DNA from: JAEUIE01 sp046350055
Lineage (GTDB): Bacteria > Planctomycetota > Planctomycetia > Gemmatales > HRBIN36
Direction: 5' to 3'
Length of the DNA stretch: 64,000 nucleotides
Assembly (NCBI GenBank): GCA_046350055.1
Contig: JAXMBC010000001.1
Span: 5,580,001 to 5,644,000 of the forward strand
Shown: in pieces, positions 8,337 to 18,132 of the stretch
How positions within the stretch are numbered: the first letter of the stretch is position 1
Layout: every line of letters starts with the position of its first letter
Notes under the pieces: generated by a model
The model's input: only the letters and a program-made list of their open reading frames with translations
The model's database searches: none
What the model was told of the DNA's origin: nothing
Made by a program: the position numbers and the translations under genes

Positions 8337-8996
8337 CTACCCCTTCCATTCCACCTGCTGCATACCTGTCAGCATCCTCAAATCGCGAACCAGGTCGAAC
8401 GAAATACTGCCGTGGCGCAGGCGCAGGCGATAGGTTACTTCGAAGGCAGTCCCCTTCTTGCAGGTACCTGTAGACTTCACGATATGTTGTTCGGAATACT
8501 TGTGGAGGATCGCTTCAATTGGTTGCTGCATCGGCTGAGTCGTAGTGAACTTCAGTTTGAGCGTGGAAGCTGGCAACACCTTGCGGACTTGATGGTTCTG
8601 GGTCAGGTAGGCAGCGACTGCCACGAATGGCAGACCGATGAGGGCTACCGCCCAATACCCCGCACCAGAGGCCATGCCCACGATCACGGAACAGATGACA
8701 AACGCGGCATCGCGAGTATCTTCCACCACGGAACGAAAACGCACGATCGCAAGCACACCAGCCAGAGTGAAAGCCCGTGCCGCATTATCGCCCACTGCCA
8801 TCACTACCATCGACAGCAGAATAGACAACATCACCAGTGTGGCAATCAAGCCCTTGGTGCCCGTGTCGTGGCGCGGGCGGGTGAAGACATAGATACCTGC
8901 TACCACAAAACCCATCAGCATGGCTGCGGATACACGCATTACTACTTCAAATGCCGGCTCCTGCCCCTGCAGATGCTTGGTCAACCAATCTAACAT
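8337..8996 (-). CDS. DUF4956-type membrane protein
   Basis: A 219-residue integral membrane protein with about four hydrophobic helices between residues 18 and 130 and a soluble C-terminal domain of roughly 85 residues. The stretch ARAFTLAGVLAIVRFR, then EDTRD, is the signature I associate with the DUF4956 family, whose role is unknown; in many bacteria members sit near VTC-domain polyphosphate polymerases or CotH-like genes. Neither is next to it here. It diverges from the M14 peptidase across a 143-bp gap that must hold both promoters. Confidence 0.8.
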   Translation of the reverse strand: MLDWLTKHLQGQEPAFEVVMRVSAAMLMGFVVAGIYVFTRPRHDTGTKGLIATLVMLSILLSMVVMAVGDNAARAFTLAGVLAIVRFRSVVEDTRDAAFVICSVIVGMASGAGYWAVALIGLPFVAVAAYLTQNHQVRKVLPASTLKLKFTTTQPMQQPIEAILHKYSEQHIVKSTGTCKKGTAFEVTYRLRLRHGSISFDLVRDLRMLTGMQQVEWKG

Positions 8997-9139
8997 GCAT
9001 GCGCTCCCTGCAACGGAAATCGTTCTCGTAGTGTGTGCCGTCCTGACACAGTGTGAAAGAGAGGTACTGGCTCACATGATATTCCAATCACCAATTCATA
9101 CAACATGAGTTCATTCTGTATCGCATGGGTTAAGGCAAC

Positions 9140-10687
9140 ATGAAGCAATTACTTCTTCTGACGATGCTGGTAGCAAATAGTTCTCTCCTGGCCGAGGAGA
9201 TACCTGATGCCCTGCTTACCGTGGCTGAACGCTCGAAGTTTCAAGCCACCAGCAAACATGCCGAGGTGATCGAACTCTGCCAGCAGCTCGCCAAGGCTTC
9301 GCCTCGCATCAAGCTGATACCGGACGCAGGTACCAGCGGCGAAGGGCGCAAGCAGCCACTGCTCATCCTGTCTGACCCACCTGTTAATACTCCGGAAGAA
9401 GCCAGGAACTCAGGCAAGGTAATCGTGATGGCCTTCGCCAACATCCATGCAGGTGAAGTTGATGGTAAGGAAGGCGTACTCATGCTGGCCCGAGAGTTGG
9501 GTCTGGCTGAAAGTCATCCTCTCTTCAAGGACGTGGTGTTCCTTGTTTATCCCAATCTCAATGCCGATGGTAACGAACGCTTTGATCTGAAAAACCGTCC
9601 CGGTCAGGACGGACCCGTGCTCGGCATGGGCATCCGTGCTAACGCTAATGGTCTCGATCTCAACCGTGACTTTGTGAAGCTCGATTCCCCCGAAGTCCGC
9701 TGTCTGGTCAAACTCTTCGATCAGTGGAACCCCCACATCATCATCGATCTGCACACCACGAACGGTTCCTATCATCGCCATGTAATCACGTATGACGTGA
9801 ACAAGCACCCCGCCAGTGATGCAGCCCTTGTCCAGCTTGCCAACGAGAAGATGGTGCCAGAATTAAATGAACGACTCGATAAGCGTGGCTGGAAAGGCTT
9901 CTACTATGGCAACTTCAATCGCGACCGCACTGTCTGGGAGACGTATGGCTTCGAGCCCCGTTTCAGTATTCAGTATGTCGCCCTCCGCCAGCGTATCGGC
10001 ATTCTGAGCGAGTCCTACTCATACGCCTCTTACAAGGATCGTGTGATTGCAAGCAAAGACTTCGTTCACTCCATCCTGGAATATGCTGCAAACCACAAGA
10101 ACGAGATCCGCAAGACACTCGAGGAAGCTGCTGTACGCCAGGTTTCCAGTGAACAGACTGTTGCCTTGCGAACCAAGGTTGTCGCCAAGCCGCAGCGTTA
10201 CACGGTGCTGGGCTTCGCTGAAAAGGAGGAAAATGGCAGGCGTGTTCGCACCAAAGACCCCAAGGAATATGCAGTTACCTATCTGGGCTGGGCTGAACCG
10301 ACCCTGACGGTGAAGCGACCGGCAGGTTATCTGGTACCCGCCAAGTACACAGCTGCTCTCGACAATCTACGCCGTCATGGCATCCAACTGGAAGAGGTCG
10401 GCCAGGAAAAAGAGTATGCCGTCGAGATCTACACCATTAAAAGCATCAAGCAGAGCCAGGCAGCATTTCAGAAGCACAAATTGATGCAAGTGGATGCGGA
10501 CAGCAAGGCTGAAACACGTACCGTCAAGCCGGGCGAATATGTCTTCGTTAAATGTGCCCAGCCCCTTGGCAACTTTGCCAGCTTCCTCCTCGAACCCCGT
10601 GCTGACGATGGCCTGACAGCCTGGAACTACTTTGATGAAGGCCTGAAGGAAGGCACAGAGTTCCCTGTTCTGCGGGTGGTGAAGTAA
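9140..10687 (+). CDS. Secreted M14 zinc carboxypeptidase
   Basis: A 515-residue protein with an N-terminal signal peptide (MKQLLLLTMLVANSSLLAEE). The M14 zinc site is intact: H103-x2-E106 in NIHAGEVDGKEG, the third ligand H205 in IIIDLHTTNG, the substrate-binding Asn-Arg pair in DLNRDF (R176), and the catalytic Glu likely E291 in ILSESYSY. The C-terminal 170 residues form a separate, probably beta-rich domain. It is exported to the periplasm or outside, where it would trim peptides or amidated/peptidoglycan-derived substrates. The exact substrate cannot be read from the sequence. Confidence 0.9.
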   Translation: MKQLLLLTMLVANSSLLAEEIPDALLTVAERSKFQATSKHAEVIELCQQLAKASPRIKLIPDAGTSGEGRKQPLLILSDPPVNTPEEARNSGKVIVMAFANIHAGEVDGKEGVLMLARELGLAESHPLFKDVVFLVYPNLNADGNERFDLKNRPGQDGPVLGMGIRANANGLDLNRDFVKLDSPEVRCLVKLFDQWNPHIIIDLHTTNGSYHRHVITYDVNKHPASDAALVQLANEKMVPELNERLDKRGWKGFYYGNFNRDRTVWETYGFEPRFSIQYVALRQRIGILSESYSYASYKDRVIASKDFVHSILEYAANHKNEIRKTLEEAAVRQVSSEQTVALRTKVVAKPQRYTVLGFAEKEENGRRVRTKDPKEYAVTYLGWAEPTLTVKRPAGYLVPAKYTAALDNLRRHGIQLEEVGQEKEYAVEIYTIKSIKQSQAAFQKHKLMQVDADSKAETRTVKPGEYVFVKCAQPLGNFASFLLEPRADDGLTAWNYFDEGLKEGTEFPVLRVVK

Positions 10688-10762
10688 AAAGAGCAATGTG
10701 CTAAATGTTCTTAACTAGGCACATTCCTACCCTACCCTTGCAATTCCCCCCATTTCTGCCCA

Positions 10763-10788
10763 AACTAGTGGCACCTGTCCCTCGTCGT
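10763..10788 (+). promoter_or_regulatory. Possible ECF-type promoter upstream of the sigma factor
   Basis: AAC at 10763-10765 and CGT at 10783-10785, 17 bp apart, fit the AAC-N16/17-CGT pattern of many ECF-dependent, autoregulated promoters. The leader would be only about 10 nt and there is no clear Shine-Dalgarno before the ATG at 10804. A chance match is possible. Confidence 0.3.
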
Positions 10789-10803
10789 AACTATTAGACG
10801 GAT

Positions 10804-11391
10804 ATGAGCGCATCGGCCATGCAGGCAGATCTGGGTCTTACACAGACTGCCACCTCGCTGCCCCCCGCTGGGGGAGTTAGCCTGGGGGATGCTCTGGTGC
10901 GCGCCTTTAATGAAGCAAAAAGCGAGCTCATTGGTACCCTGGTCTACCTCCTTGGCAGCCAGGATGATGCCCATGATGCCGCCCAGGAAACCTTCATTAA
11001 ATGCTGGCGAAACCTCGACGATCTGGCCCAGGTGCAAAACCTGCGTGCTTTCATCTTCCGGGTAGCCATGAATACCGCCACCGACTTGCGTCGCAGCGCC
11101 TGGCGGCGAAAAGCCAAACCGATGGGTGAGGAAGAGATGTACGCAGCCCCCGCCACTTCCAGCAGCGAGACGATGGAGCATCACGAACAGGTGGAACGGT
11201 TACGGGTTGCTATCCGTACTCTCCGCAAGGAGGAACAGGAGATCTTTCTCTTGCGCCAGAATGGTGAAATGACCTACGAAGAGATTGCCGAAATGCGACA
11301 AGTGCCGGTAGGCACGGTAAAAACCCAGATGCGGACTGCTCTCCAGAAGCTCCGCAAGATTTTGGACGATGTGCCGGGAGGTTCGCCATGA
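10804..11391 (+). CDS. ECF-family RNA polymerase sigma factor
   Basis: A 195-residue sigma-70-family protein with only regions 2 and 4. Region 2 includes LLGSQDDAHDAAQETFIKCWRN and the conserved stretch LRAFIFRVAMNTATDLRR (about residues 58-100). Region 4 contains the helix-turn-helix MTYEEIAEMRQVPVGTVKTQ (about 156-175). A 25-residue Gly/Pro-containing lead precedes region 2. Its stop overlaps the start of the next gene as ATGA, so the two are translationally coupled; that partner carries a zinc anti-sigma motif and is almost certainly its regulator. Confidence 0.93.
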   Translation: MSASAMQADLGLTQTATSLPPAGGVSLGDALVRAFNEAKSELIGTLVYLLGSQDDAHDAAQETFIKCWRNLDDLAQVQNLRAFIFRVAMNTATDLRRSAWRRKAKPMGEEEMYAAPATSSSETMEHHEQVERLRVAIRTLRKEEQEIFLLRQNGEMTYEEIAEMRQVPVGTVKTQMRTALQKLRKILDDVPGGSP

Positions 11392-14300
11392 TGACGTGCG
11401 CCAGCTGCTCAGATCAGCTGTTCGATTACGTCTACGGTCTGCTCGATGAAACTGCTGATGCTGCAGCGCTGACCGAGCTGCGCTCACACCTGGCGACATG
11501 TACCTCCTGCCAGGCAGCCTATGAGAAGGCACTTTCGCAACAGAAGCTCATCGGCGAAGCCAGTCGACAACCTACGACCATCACCTTCGTTGCACCGAAA
11601 GTCGAGACTCGTTCCCTCCGCTTTCGCCAACAGTCCAGTTCGCTCACCTGGTACGTCACTGCCGCAACCGTTCTCTTTGCACTGCTTGGAATCATGGGCA
11701 GTACTTACTGGTGGGGTTACGCTTCGACATGGAAGCCCCGTGAGGAAGCCCGCCTTGAACTCGAACGCATCAACCAGTCTCCTGCACTCGACAGCACGCA
11801 ACTCACCACACTCCAGCAACAACTGTCTGACACGCAGGCCAAGGCCAGTCAACTGAAACAATCTCTTGCACAGCTGGAAGAACGAACCCAGAAAACCATG
11901 CTGGCTCAAGCGACATTCCAGCAAGTCATAGCCCCAACGAGCGTGCCAAACACCAGCGATACTCCGCTGGTAGTCAATAGCTCCACATTAGCCGGTGCAC
12001 CTGCTCCCATGCCTGAAATGGGGTTGCATTTCAAGGACACTGCATCCAACTACTCCTTACAGCAGCAGAATCGAGGGCAGCAGATCGCTTCTGCCAAGTC
12101 CAACCTTTTCCTGCCATCGATTGCCTACAGTGACTCTGCGGGCAAACTCTTCAGTAACGAGGTAGTGCAGGACATCTCCAACAGCGCGCTCGGTATCAAG
12201 GTGACACATCCGCTGCATGTCCTCCACACTGATTACCTCGCTCATCTCGTCACCGATAAGCCCTTGTATCAGCCAGGTGAAGAACTCTTCTTCCGGGGTA
12301 TTGCCCTCGACAAGACCAATCTGACAGTTCCCCGGGAAGACCTCGAATTCCGTTTCAAGGTCACCGGGCCCGAAGGAAAAGACTACTTTCAGGTGTCCCG
12401 TGTTGCACAGGCAGTGGACAGCAAATCGCTGCAACCCATCCGTGATCAGGATGGCAAACCGCTGAAAGGAATCGGCGCCGGAGTGTTCAAGCTACCTTCC
12501 GACATGCCTTCTGGTGAAGTAACTGTTACCCTCAGTGAAAAGAACAATCGCTTTCCGGAGCAGGCAACCAGGGTCATGGTCAATCCCGTGACGCCGCCCC
12601 GCTTTGACAAGAGCCTGCAGTTCCATCGCCCTTCCTATGCACCTGGCGACGAAGTGATCCTGAACGGTGTCGTCAGATTGCCCAATCAGCAACCACTCGT
12701 TCATACTGGCTTCACTGCTCAGATTGAAATCGACGGTCAGCTTTTTGATTTAAAAGGCAACGCCACGCAGATCAAGCAGACCAGCAGCACCGATGCCACA
12801 GGCAATGTCAAACTCGCCTTCCTGCTTCCGAAAACCATGAAGCAGGGACGCGGCACTCTTGCACTGCAGTTTGCCACTGCTGAAGGCATCGATACCTGGT
12901 CGCAACCGATTCGTATCGAGACAGGCCAGGTACAGGTCGAATGTTTCCCGGAAGGAGGCGACCTTATCGCGGGCTTTCCCAACGATGTCTACTTCCAGAT
13001 GCGCAATACCGCCGGCGAAGCCATTGATGGCGAAGCAGAACTCATCGACGGTCAGGGTAACATCATCGCGAAACTTGCAACATTCTTCGATGAAAGCGAA
13101 GCCAAGGCCTCGCGTGGCATGGGCAAGTTCAGCTTTACACCACAAGCCAATCAAAGTTATCAGGTCAGGATGCGCAAACCTGCTTCCGGGCAGAGTGTTG
13201 CCACCATGCCCGCTGCCAGGACAAGCGGCGTTGGATTGCATGTAAAACAACCCGTATTGCCTGCTGGCGCCCCGCTCATCCTCGAGATAAGTAACGTAGG
13301 CAAGCCGCGTGATCTCGTGATCGCAGTTTATTGCCGACAAGCACTCATTGCACTGGATCGCATTTCACTTGCTTCGCCTATCACCCAGACAACTATCATC
13401 GATACCATCAAGCCACTGGGCGGAGTCTACCGGGTCACTGTTGCCGAGTTCACCAGTCAGGATCAACAGGCGCAGTTCATTCCACTCAGCGAGCGGCTGA
13501 TCTACCGTCAACCTGCACAGACACTGCAGTTGAAGATGAAGGCACAACCTGTCACTGGCAGCAAGGTGGAACTGCAACTGGATGCAACCAATGAATCAAA
13601 ACAGCCCAGTCCCGCATTCGTCACCATTGTCGGCGTTAACAAGTCACTCCTGCAGTTAGCGGAAGGAGCCACTCAGCGACGTCTTCCAGCCCACTTCCTC
13701 ATTGCCAATGAAGTCAGGCAACCTGAAGAACTGGAATACGCCGACTTTTTCCTGAGCAGTCACCACAGCGCAGCCCAGGCCCTGGATCTGTTGCTGGGTG
13801 TACAAGGCTGGAGACGGTTCAAAGAATCCTCACTTGAGTTCAGTCAATTCCGTGACCAGAAACAGCTGGAAGTTGAGAAACAGGTACCTCTGAAACTATA
13901 CGACAACCGCAGCCAGGTACTTGAACAGGTGACTGCCCGCGTGAGGGCTGCTGTCGCTCAGTCGAAAGAAGCCAGTGAACTGAACGACGCGCAAGCCCGA
14001 ATCAAAATCCTTGAAACTGGATTGCAGGATGCAAGCCGCCAGTTCCAAGTTACCGAGAATGCTCAAGCCGAGAAGCTGACAAGAGTTCGCAATGTGTTGG
14101 ATTCTCGCAGCAACCAGTGGCAGACTTTCAGTTTATGGTTCCATGTGCTGAGTGCTGGTACGCTGGGCCTCATGAGTCTCGCCGGCCTGATTGCAATGCT
14201 CATGAAGCGATCACTACTGCCAACCCATTTGATTTGCACTATTGGTGCCTTGAGTCTACTTGGACTGTTGGGTGCGGGTTGGTTATGGATGCAACAGTCT

Positions 14301-15794
14301 GCTCCGTTAACCTCTGTCAATACAACCGATAACCGACTGCCACAAGCTACCATGGTTAATCAAGCGACAGTTCAGGAACCTGCACTCTTGCCTCCTCCAG
14401 CGGCAGTAGCCAGCGGCGTGGGCAAATCCGAAGGCAAGGCTTGGGCAGACCATCCCGAGAGCAAGGAATCTGTTCGCCAAGCACCATTGAACAAACCGAA
14501 AGACCCAGGCAAGCAGGAACAACTGACTTCCAAGTCTGAAAAGGCTAATACAAATATCCCTGCCAGTCCCAAAAAAGAGTTTGTAGATAGCAAAACGAAA
14601 GCACTGCCAACTGGGGGTGATACTTCTCCAGTCAGTAACGCTAGCGATTCAATCCGCATGCGTGCCTCGAACAATTATAACCAGGGAAATTACAACCGTC
14701 GCAACTACGACGCGAACGACAACTCCCGTCGCCTGCTTGAGAATCAGCGAGCAAGTCAGCTTGCAAACTCTCGCCCTCTGGACCGTGAGTCAGAACAGGA
14801 AATGAGTAAGGACAATCTATCGCGTGACAAGGAAGCTCCGGCCTTGAGAACAAAAACACAAATCATGGAGCATACGTCCAACCAATCTGAATCCGTGAAG
14901 AAGCAGGCGCCTGGTGCCCCGTCAGCAGGTGGAGGCTTCGGAGGTGGAAGTCTCGGCGGCAAAGCAGGTTCAACCGCGAATAATGCTGGCGCCGGCAGAG
15001 CAAGTCCCCCTGCCAGCTTGGAAAGTAAGAATGTCCATCTGGACACGCGTGGTGCCGAGTCACTATCCACGGGAAAAGGGACAGCCAAGTCTGTCGAGAA
15101 TTCGAATGCAGGTGATCAAACAAAACCCATCGTCTTTTACGTGCGTGAATTTTCCTGGAATGAACAATCGCGACCAACGGGACTGACAGCCAATTCAGCC
15201 TGGAGCAAGACTATCTACTGGAACCCGCTTGCCGTCATTCCGTCCACCGGCAAACTGACCATCCCCCTCGAATTGCCTCCCTTTGATGGAAGTTACCAGT
15301 TTGAAGTCTATGGTCACGATGGTCAGGGTCGTCTGGGCTCCAGTGTTCTGGAAATCAAGTCTGCCCCTGCGTTACCTAAACCTACTCCCATCGCCCTTTC
15401 TACGCGGCTGAGTCGCACCGAGGCCAAGGTCGGAGAAGTAGTGCAACTCGACTGCCTGATCGAAAACCAGACACCCCGTCGGCAACCCAATATCATCGTG
15501 AAACTGCACATCCCTGAAGGGCTCAAACTACCCGAGAACCTCAAACAACTGCGACAGACCATCCGTTCCACCACCGCTAGCGATTACGTCGAACCCACCC
15601 GCTGGTTCGTCCAGAATCGTGAACTCACCCTGATCTGGTCGGAATTGCCTTCAGAAAAGAAGGTGACTCTCAGCGTTGATCTGTATTGCAATAAGGCGGG
15701 CGAGTACCAGGCCAGTCAGTCCCGTGCTTATCTCGAAAACCAGGAACGCGACGCCACCATCATCCCAGGCTTGCGGATCACCATTCGACAATAA
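11388..15794 (+). CDS. Zinc anti-sigma motif fused to macroglobulin-like membrane protein
   Basis: A giant 1468-residue protein. Residues 1-50 hold a CASC...H34-x3-C38-x2-C41 zinc motif of the anti-sigma (ZAS) type. One membrane helix follows at about 87-112, then a coiled coil (115-175). From about 285 it resembles alpha-2-macroglobulin MG2 modules (VTDKPLYQPGEELFFRG, and a second YAPGDEVILNG block near 417). Two more helices lie at about 912-965, then a low-complexity Asn/Arg/Gly-rich stretch (1085-1220), then a beta-sandwich near 1245-1345 (REFSWNEQ, PPFDGSYQFEVYG) like the A2M domain. No CxEQ thioester motif is visible. GGGAGG precedes the ATG. Coupled to the ECF sigma gene, it looks like an envelope sensor that holds the sigma factor. 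Confidence 0.85.
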   Translation: MMTCASCSDQLFDYVYGLLDETADAAALTELRSHLATCTSCQAAYEKALSQQKLIGEASRQPTTITFVAPKVETRSLRFRQQSSSLTWYVTAATVLFALLGIMGSTYWWGYASTWKPREEARLELERINQSPALDSTQLTTLQQQLSDTQAKASQLKQSLAQLEERTQKTMLAQATFQQVIAPTSVPNTSDTPLVVNSSTLAGAPAPMPEMGLHFKDTASNYSLQQQNRGQQIASAKSNLFLPSIAYSDSAGKLFSNEVVQDISNSALGIKVTHPLHVLHTDYLAHLVTDKPLYQPGEELFFRGIALDKTNLTVPREDLEFRFKVTGPEGKDYFQVSRVAQAVDSKSLQPIRDQDGKPLKGIGAGVFKLPSDMPSGEVTVTLSEKNNRFPEQATRVMVNPVTPPRFDKSLQFHRPSYAPGDEVILNGVVRLPNQQPLVHTGFTAQIEIDGQLFDLKGNATQIKQTSSTDATGNVKLAFLLPKTMKQGRGTLALQFATAEGIDTWSQPIRIETGQVQVECFPEGGDLIAGFPNDVYFQMRNTAGEAIDGEAELIDGQGNIIAKLATFFDESEAKASRGMGKFSFTPQANQSYQVRMRKPASGQSVATMPAARTSGVGLHVKQPVLPAGAPLILEISNVGKPRDLVIAVYCRQALIALDRISLASPITQTTIIDTIKPLGGVYRVTVAEFTSQDQQAQFIPLSERLIYRQPAQTLQLKMKAQPVTGSKVELQLDATNESKQPSPAFVTIVGVNKSLLQLAEGATQRRLPAHFLIANEVRQPEELEYADFFLSSHHSAAQALDLLLGVQGWRRFKESSLEFSQFRDQKQLEVEKQVPLKLYDNRSQVLEQVTARVRAAVAQSKEASELNDAQARIKILETGLQDASRQFQVTENAQAEKLTRVRNVLDSRSNQWQTFSLWFHVLSAGTLGLMSLAGLIAMLMKRSLLPTHLICTIGALSLLGLLGAGWLWMQQSAPLTSVNTTDNRLPQATMVNQATVQEPALLPPPAAVASGVGKSEGKAWADHPESKESVRQAPLNKPKDPGKQEQLTSKSEKANTNIPASPKKEFVDSKTKALPTGGDTSPVSNASDSIRMRASNNYNQGNYNRRNYDANDNSRRLLENQRASQLANSRPLDRESEQEMSKDNLSRDKEAPALRTKTQIMEHTSNQSESVKKQAPGAPSAGGGFGGGSLGGKAGSTANNAGAGRASPPASLESKNVHLDTRGAESLSTGKGTAKSVENSNAGDQTKPIVFYVREFSWNEQSRPTGLTANSAWSKTIYWNPLAVIPSTGKLTIPLELPPFDGSYQFEVYGHDGQGRLGSSVLEIKSAPALPKPTPIALSTRLSRTEAKVGEVVQLDCLIENQTPRRQPNIIVKLHIPEGLKLPENLKQLRQTIRSTTASDYVEPTRWFVQNRELTLIWSELPSEKKVTLSVDLYCNKAGEYQASQSRAYLENQERDATIIPGLRITIRQ

Positions 15795-15820
15795 CACCCG
15801 GCTTTCGGATAATACTTCGC

Positions 15821-16510
15821 ATGCGGCGACTGCTACTACTAGACCTCGATGGCACCCTGATTGACACCCTCAGCTTCATCATCCATTGTTTCCAGCAAAG
15901 TGTAACACCACTGACCAGGCGTGTCCCCAGCCAGGAAGAGATCGTCGCTACGTTTGGCCCGGCCGAAGTGGATTGCATCGCCCGGTTGTTGCGCCGCTAC
16001 GATAGCGAAGGCTTGCTTCATCAGCCTCTCAACATGCAGCAGGTGTACCAGGCCGCAGATTGCTTTCACGCGATGTACGCCGCAGGGTATCACGAGGGCA
16101 AAGTTCTGCCCTACCCTCATATAGTGGAAACAATCCACGCCGCGCGTAAATGGGGCTGGGCAACAGCTGTCTTCACCGGCAAAGGAAGGACTTCCACGGA
16201 TGAAACGCTCGCCCATCTCGGCCTGACTGCTTCTTTCGATGCTATCATCACCAGCGACGATATAGCTCACCCCAAACCAGCACCGGATGGTGTACTACTC
16301 GCCTGTGAACAAACTGGCGTAGCACCCGCACAGACGTATTTCGTTGGAGACAGCCCAACCGACATTCACGCAGGCAAGGCAGCTGGAGCCCATTCCGTAG
16401 CAGCCATGTGGGGAGCGATATACCCGGAAGAAACGCTGTCTGCCTCGCCTGAGACTATCCTTCATCATCCCAGTGAGTTACAATCCTGGCTTCAGCGGAT
16501 CACGGTCTGA
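15821..16510 (+). CDS. HAD-family phosphatase, phosphoglycolate-phosphatase-like
   Basis: A 229-residue cytoplasmic HAD hydrolase. Motif I is LLDLDGTLIDT with nucleophile D8 and acid D10. An alpha-helical C1-type cap follows (about 15-85). Motif II is FTGK, motif III is HPKPAPDG (Lys), and motif IV is VGDSPTDIHAGKAAG. The arrangement matches Gph/PGMB-like phosphatases, so the substrate is probably a small phosphorylated metabolite such as phosphoglycolate, but this subfamily is promiscuous. It lies 26 bp after the anti-sigma gene and 17 bp before the ceramidase-like gene, so it may share their transcript. Confidence 0.87.
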   Translation: MRRLLLLDLDGTLIDTLSFIIHCFQQSVTPLTRRVPSQEEIVATFGPAEVDCIARLLRRYDSEGLLHQPLNMQQVYQAADCFHAMYAAGYHEGKVLPYPHIVETIHAARKWGWATAVFTGKGRTSTDETLAHLGLTASFDAIITSDDIAHPKPAPDGVLLACEQTGVAPAQTYFVGDSPTDIHAGKAAGAHSVAAMWGAIYPEETLSASPETILHHPSELQSWLQRITV

Positions 16511-16527
16511 TACTCACTGGTGTACGT

Positions 16528-17817
16528 ATGCCTAACACCTTCCTCTCCACCTTCAAAGTCGATGTTACGCCACCCCTGGGCCATCCCCTGTGTGGCGGAT
16601 GGATCAAGCCAGCCTCGCGGATTGGCACTCCGCTTTACTGTCACGGTCTGGTACTGCAGGGCCCTGATGCCCCCATCGTTCTGGCTGCCGTTGATTGGAC
16701 GGGGATTCTCAACGAGGCACACCTGACGTTTACCAAGCGCATCGCCCAGGCTGCCCATACCACTCCTGAGCGTGTGGCCCTGCACTGTGTCCATCAGCAC
16801 AATGCACCATTCATTGACGTCACTGCCCAGAAATATGTCAGCCAGCAGAAAGACCTGCCAGCCAGTTGCGATGTGAATTGGTTCGAATCGATCCAGAAAA
16901 AGGTAGCTGACTCCGTAGCCGACAGTTTAAAAGTTCAGCATCCCGTTACCCATTTCTCCAGAAACATGGCCAAGGTGGAGCAGGTTGCCTGCAATCGGAG
17001 AATCGTCAAAGAGGGCAAGGTGATTGGCTGGCGTGGATCTTCGTGCAAAGACGCCGCTCTGCGTCAGGCCCCCGAAGGCATTATCGATCCGTGGCTTCGC
17101 ACCATCAGTTTCTGGAACGAAGAGAAAAAGCTTGTTGCCCTGCACTACTATGCCTGCCACCCCATGAGCTATTATGGCGATGGTGTGGTAAACGCCGACT
17201 TCGTTGGGCTGGCACGCGAGAAGATTGCAACTGAAGACGAATCGCCACACCTCTACTTCACCGGTTGCGCCGGTAACATCGCCGCAGGAAAGTACAACGA
17301 TGGTGCTCCGGAACGACGCAACGAACTGGCTGATCGAATCTACATTGCCATAGCTGCTTCGGAGAATCCACCACAGAAGCAACCGCTCGTTCGCTGGGAA
17401 TGGCGCAGCACACCTATTCACCTTCCGCACCGAGCCGATCTGACCATGGAGAAGGTCAAAGCAGTAATTGCCAACAGCAAGGACTCCGTCGCCAATCGCA
17501 TCCGCGCCGCCATGCAGCTTTCCTGGCTGGAGCGTTGTCAGGCAAAGCTTCCACTCACTTTAAATGGATTGCTTCTCAATAATGACACCCGCATCATTCA
17601 TTTGCCTGGCGAATGTTTCCTGGAGTATCAGCACTATGCCAAGTTCCAGCTCGATGAAGCGTTCGTTGTCTGTGTGGCTTACGGCGATGGCGGCCCGTGG
17701 TACATCCCCACCGCTGCCAACTACCCTGAAGGTGGTTATGAGGTTGGTGCCAGCTGGGTCGCCCCTGAAAGCGAAGCCATCCTGCAGGAAGGCATCAAGC
17801 ACTTCCTTCGGAGATGA
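16528..17817 (+). CDS. Neutral/alkaline ceramidase-like protein
   Basis: A 429-residue protein without a convincing signal peptide. It begins FKVDVTPPLGHPLCGGW, the pattern of the N-terminal domain of neutral/alkaline non-lysosomal ceramidases (a short strand, then DITPP-x-G). The later CVHQHNAPF corresponds to the family's histidine-rich zinc region, and HYYACHPMSY and YFTGCAGNIAAG also fit. Planctomycetes carry many such proteins of unproven substrate, so hydrolysis of N-acyl sphingolipids is not established. It lies 17 bp after the HAD gene. Confidence 0.75.
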   Translation: MPNTFLSTFKVDVTPPLGHPLCGGWIKPASRIGTPLYCHGLVLQGPDAPIVLAAVDWTGILNEAHLTFTKRIAQAAHTTPERVALHCVHQHNAPFIDVTAQKYVSQQKDLPASCDVNWFESIQKKVADSVADSLKVQHPVTHFSRNMAKVEQVACNRRIVKEGKVIGWRGSSCKDAALRQAPEGIIDPWLRTISFWNEEKKLVALHYYACHPMSYYGDGVVNADFVGLAREKIATEDESPHLYFTGCAGNIAAGKYNDGAPERRNELADRIYIAIAASENPPQKQPLVRWEWRSTPIHLPHRADLTMEKVKAVIANSKDSVANRIRAAMQLSWLERCQAKLPLTLNGLLLNNDTRIIHLPGECFLEYQHYAKFQLDEAFVVCVAYGDGGPWYIPTAANYPEGGYEVGASWVAPESEAILQEGIKHFLRR

Positions 17818-17939
17818 GTGGCATCAAGGGGTACGGCTGGTTCTCTATCTATGAGGCCAGGCATTTTGGTATCGGTTAGACTCATTCTTTCGGAAATCAC
17901 ATGATGCAGCCAGGACAGCAGTAACTATTGATTCTTAAC

Positions 17940-17967
17940 TTGAACGTCTCCTGGTTCGTGCTACGAT
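17940..17967 (+). promoter_or_regulatory. Candidate sigma-70-type promoter for the GT2-HAD gene
   Basis: TTGAAC (17940-17945) and TACGAT (17962-17967) are spaced by 16 bp. Transcription from here would give a leader of about 155 nt before the ATG at 18133, containing a small hairpin (17980-17986 with 17997-18003). The 315-bp gap 17818-18132 holds nothing else I recognise. Confidence 0.4.
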
Positions 17968-18132
17968 GAGAGTGTGGTGAATCTCCTGATTTCAGTGGAG
18001 ATTTACCGTTGCTGTGGCCGATATCCTCTGTCTCGCAGTCTTCTCCGTCGCTTCATCTGCATCCTTCCTGTCTGTTCAACAACCCTTTCACTAACTCTTC
18101 ACCTCACACGAACTCTCACACCGGAGGACGCG

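Noticed and set aside
8319..8993. 224-residue plus-strand frame opposite the DUF4956 gene
   Set aside because: Rich in His, Gln and Cys with no domain sense; the minus strand encodes a clear membrane protein with family motifs.
17974..18132. 53-residue N-terminal extension of the GT2-HAD protein
   Set aside because: The extension is Arg/Cys/Leu-rich and unlike the family; a good ribosome-binding site stands before the ATG at 18133.
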